Shown here: one piece after another, positions 22,908 through 24,699 of the stretch
Position numbering within the stretch: position 1 is the first letter of the stretch
Layout of the letters: every line of letters begins with the position of its first letter
Assembly: GCA_019417145.1 (NCBI GenBank)
Contig: DXVY01000006.1
Coordinates: 1 to 24,699 of the forward strand
Length of the DNA: 24,699 bases
Reading direction: 5' to 3'
Origin: Clostridiales bacterium
GTDB taxonomy: Bacteria > Bacillota > Clostridia > Oscillospirales > Acutalibacteraceae
Position numbers and translations under genes: made by a program
Notes under the pieces: generated by a model
Databases searched by the model: none
Seen by the model: the letters and a program-made list of their open reading frames with translations, nothing else
What the model was told of the DNA's origin: nothing

Positions 22908-23255
22908 ATGGCCAACAAAATCAAATTAGTCGTAGGCGGCCTGGAGTATTGTCTTATTGCCGATGACGATGAAGCCTATGTCCGCAGCGTAGGGGACGAG
23001 CTCAACCGCCGGCTGGACCAGATATCCCGGCGCAATCCCTATCTCTCCACCACCATGGTGGCCGTTTTGGCCGCGCTGGATCTGTGTGACGAGAATAAGA
23101 AGGCCGCCGCCGAGGCGGAGAGCATGCGCTTGCAGATGAAGGAATACATGCAGGAGGCCGCCTGCGCCCGGCTGGAGGCCGACGAGGCCCGCCGGGAGAT
23201 CGACCGGCTCAACCGGGAGAACCAAAGTCTGCGCAATCGGACGGCTAAGGCATGA
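22908..23255 (+). CDS. zapA: Cell division protein ZapA
   Basis: ZapA binds FtsZ and promotes bundling of the division ring. The 115-residue protein has the N-terminal beta-strand domain (KIKLVVGGLEYCLIADDDEAYV), then RSVGDELNRRLDQI and VAVLAALDLCDE. A long Lys/Glu/Arg-rich coiled coil runs from residue 60 to the end. The length is normal for Firmicutes. ATG at 22908 has GAGGTGAT about 5 bases upstream. It overlaps the U32 gene by 4 bases (ATGA), a pairing common in Clostridia. Confidence 0.93.
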   Translation: MANKIKLVVGGLEYCLIADDDEAYVRSVGDELNRRLDQISRRNPYLSTTMVAVLAALDLCDENKKAAAEAESMRLQMKEYMQEAACARLEADEARREIDRLNRENQSLRNRTAKA

Positions 23256-24699
23256 GGCCGGAGGTCTTGTCCCCCGCCGGCTCTCCCGCGTCGCTGGAGG
23301 CAGCCGTGCGGGCGGGGGCAGATGCGGTATATTTTGGCCTGCGCGATTTTAATGCCCGCAGAAATGCGGCGAATTTTGACGACGGCGCCCTTCCCGGCGC
23401 CGTCTCCTCTTGTCACGGGCGTGGCGTCAGGGTTTATTTGACCCTGAACACACTGGTGCGAGGAAATGAGATGTCGCGGGCGCTGGAGACGGCCCGGGCC
23501 GCAGCCGCGGCCGGCGTGGATGGGATGATCGTTCAGGACCTGGGGACGGCCCGCCTGTTGCGCACGGCCGCGCCCGACCTGCATTTGCACGCCTCCACCC
23601 AGATGACCATACATACCCCTGCGGCTCTGCCTATACTTAAGGAGATGGGCTTTTGTCGGGTGGTGGCGGCCCGGGAGATGAGCCGGGAGGAATTGGCCGA
23701 GCTGTGCGCCGCCGCCAGGGAACTGGACATGGAGGTGGAGGTTTTTGTCCACGGCGCTCTTTGCATGTGCGTTTCCGGGCAGTGCTATCTCAGCGCCATG
23801 CTGGGCGGGCGAAGCGGCAACCGGGGTTTGTGCGCCCAGCCCTGCCGGCTGCCCTTTGCCGTCGAGAAGGGGACGGGATTCGACCTGAGCCTCAAGGACA
23901 TGAGCCTTGTGGATCATATAGATGCGTTAAAAGAGATGGGGGTGGCCTCTCTTAAAATTGAGGGACGCATGAAGCGGCCGGAATATGTGGCTGCCGCCAC
24001 GGCGGTCTGCCGCATGGCGGTGGACGGGGAACCGCCGCCGCCCGACCTGCGCGGGGCGCTGGAGGCGGTCTTTTCTCGCAGCGGCTTTACCGACGGATAT
24101 TTCCAGGGGACGACCGGCCCGCACATGTTCGGCCACCGTACCGAGGCGGATGTGCGACGTACCGCCGCGGCCCTTTCGGGACTTCATGGACTGACCAGAA
24201 GAGAACGGCAGTCCGCGCCGGTACGGGGCGTTCTCACCGTGCGCCGTGGCGCGCCCTGCCGCTTATGCCTGTCCGATGGCACCCATACGGTGCAGGCGGA
24301 GGGACCCGTCCCGGAGGAGGCGCGGAACCGGCCGCTGGATGGGGAAACGGCGTTCGCCTATCTCAAAAAGCTGGGCGGCACCTGTTTTTATCTAGACCGG
24401 CTGGATTGCCATTTGGACGAGGGGGTTACGCTGCCGGCATCTGTTCTAAACGGTCTGCGAAGGCAGGCGGTCCAAGCGCTGGCCGATGCACGGCAGACCG
24501 TCCGGCCCATTTCCTTTGCAAAGCTCCGGCCGGCCGATTTGCTGACCGGACCTTATTCCGCTTCCGGCCGGCCCGGTCGCGTTGCCCGCTTTGCCCGACT
24601 GGAACAGGTGCCGGAAAACGCCACTGATTGCGGCCTGCAGGCTGTCTGTCTGCCGGTGGAGACTGATTTTTCCGGGGTGTCCCTGCCGGGCGTAGAGCT
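23252..24699 (+). CDS. U32 family peptidase / RlhA-type protein (3' end outside window)
   Basis: Peptidase U32 proteins were first described as collagenases; several are now known to be tRNA or rRNA hydroxylation factors with an iron-sulfur cluster (TrhP, RlhA). About 482 residues are visible and the gene runs past the window edge. The start MRPEVLSPAGSPASLEAAV and DAVYFGL are typical. The cysteine motif CMCVSGQCYLSAMLGGRSGN, then RGLCAQPCRLPF, is complete, followed by SLKDM and LKIEGRMKRPEYV. After about residue 270 comes a second region (FSRSGFTDGYFQGT) that resembles the DUF3656 part of RlhA-type proteins, so the rRNA branch is more likely than the tRNA one. The ATG overlaps the zapA stop by 4 bases, so translation is likely coupled. 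The reaction here is inference. Confidence 0.9.
   Translation, partial: MRPEVLSPAGSPASLEAAVRAGADAVYFGLRDFNARRNAANFDDGALPGAVSSCHGRGVRVYLTLNTLVRGNEMSRALETARAAAAAGVDGMIVQDLGTARLLRTAAPDLHLHASTQMTIHTPAALPILKEMGFCRVVAAREMSREELAELCAAARELDMEVEVFVHGALCMCVSGQCYLSAMLGGRSGNRGLCAQPCRLPFAVEKGTGFDLSLKDMSLVDHIDALKEMGVASLKIEGRMKRPEYVAAATAVCRMAVDGEPPPPDLRGALEAVFSRSGFTDGYFQGTTGPHMFGHRTEADVRRTAAALSGLHGLTRRERQSAPVRGVLTVRRGAPCRLCLSDGTHTVQAEGPVPEEARNRPLDGETAFAYLKKLGGTCFYLDRLDCHLDEGVTLPASVLNGLRRQAVQALADARQTVRPISFAKLRPADLLTGPYSASGRPGRVARFARLEQVPENATDCGLQAVCLPVETDFSGVSLPGVE

Noticed and set aside
23039..23917. 292-codon minus-strand frame opposite zapA and the U32 gene
   Set aside because: Both sense genes are well supported and overlap in the usual ATGA manner. 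The antisense product has no motif.

Overview
The window looks like chromosomal DNA of a fairly GC-rich member of the Clostridia (Firmicutes). Four things support this. An SRP RNA gene lies directly upstream of dnaX, as in Bacillus. There is a citrate (Re)-synthase-type protein, a MecA-like adaptor and a zapA-U32 peptidase pair. Shine-Dalgarno sequences are strong (AGGAGG type), and promoters are of sigma-A type with 17-bp spacers. TTG starts are fairly common (dnaX, the RING-like gene, marR) and rpe starts with GTG. A genus cannot be named from this. I saw no phage genes, insertion sequences, CRISPR arrays, tRNAs or rRNAs.

Layout. 1-1485 (-): SRP RNA, then dnaX, which runs off the left edge. 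1576-2287 (+): a small membrane protein with a Pro/Gln/Asn-rich tail, with its own promoter and a shared two-way terminator. 5855-2350 (-): an apparent operon of a Nudix hydrolase, a RING-like zinc membrane protein, a shorter zinc-ribbon paralogue and galU. 8148-5867 (-): hisH, hisF and a GlmU-like left-handed beta-helix protein from one promoter. 9555-8350 (-): a ferredoxin-type aldo/keto reductase. 9612-10361 (+): rpe. 11079-10432 (-): a MecA-like protein. 11238-13683 (+): an rnfC-rnfD-like pair with no other rnf subunit. 15216-13732 (-): citrate (Re)-synthase from a perfect consensus promoter. 17672-15300 (-): a GH43 glycosidase lipoprotein, then an unknown lipoprotein whose ribosome binding site lies inside a terminator-like hairpin. 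22289-18019 (-): marR and a heterodimeric ABC exporter. 22421-22684 (+): a small unknown protein. 22908-24699 (+): zapA and a U32 peptidase that runs off the right edge.

How the genes work together. Most of the window is housekeeping: replication, protein targeting, histidine and nucleotide-sugar synthesis, pentose phosphates, citrate synthesis and division. The main exceptions are three. The two-gene Rnf-like unit lacks the expected flavin and nucleotide-binding motifs. The RING-like/zinc-ribbon membrane paralogues sit in the galU operon. The GH43-lipoprotein pair carries an unusual junction hairpin. The MarR-exporter unit looks autoregulated through two matching inverted repeats between promoter and start codon.
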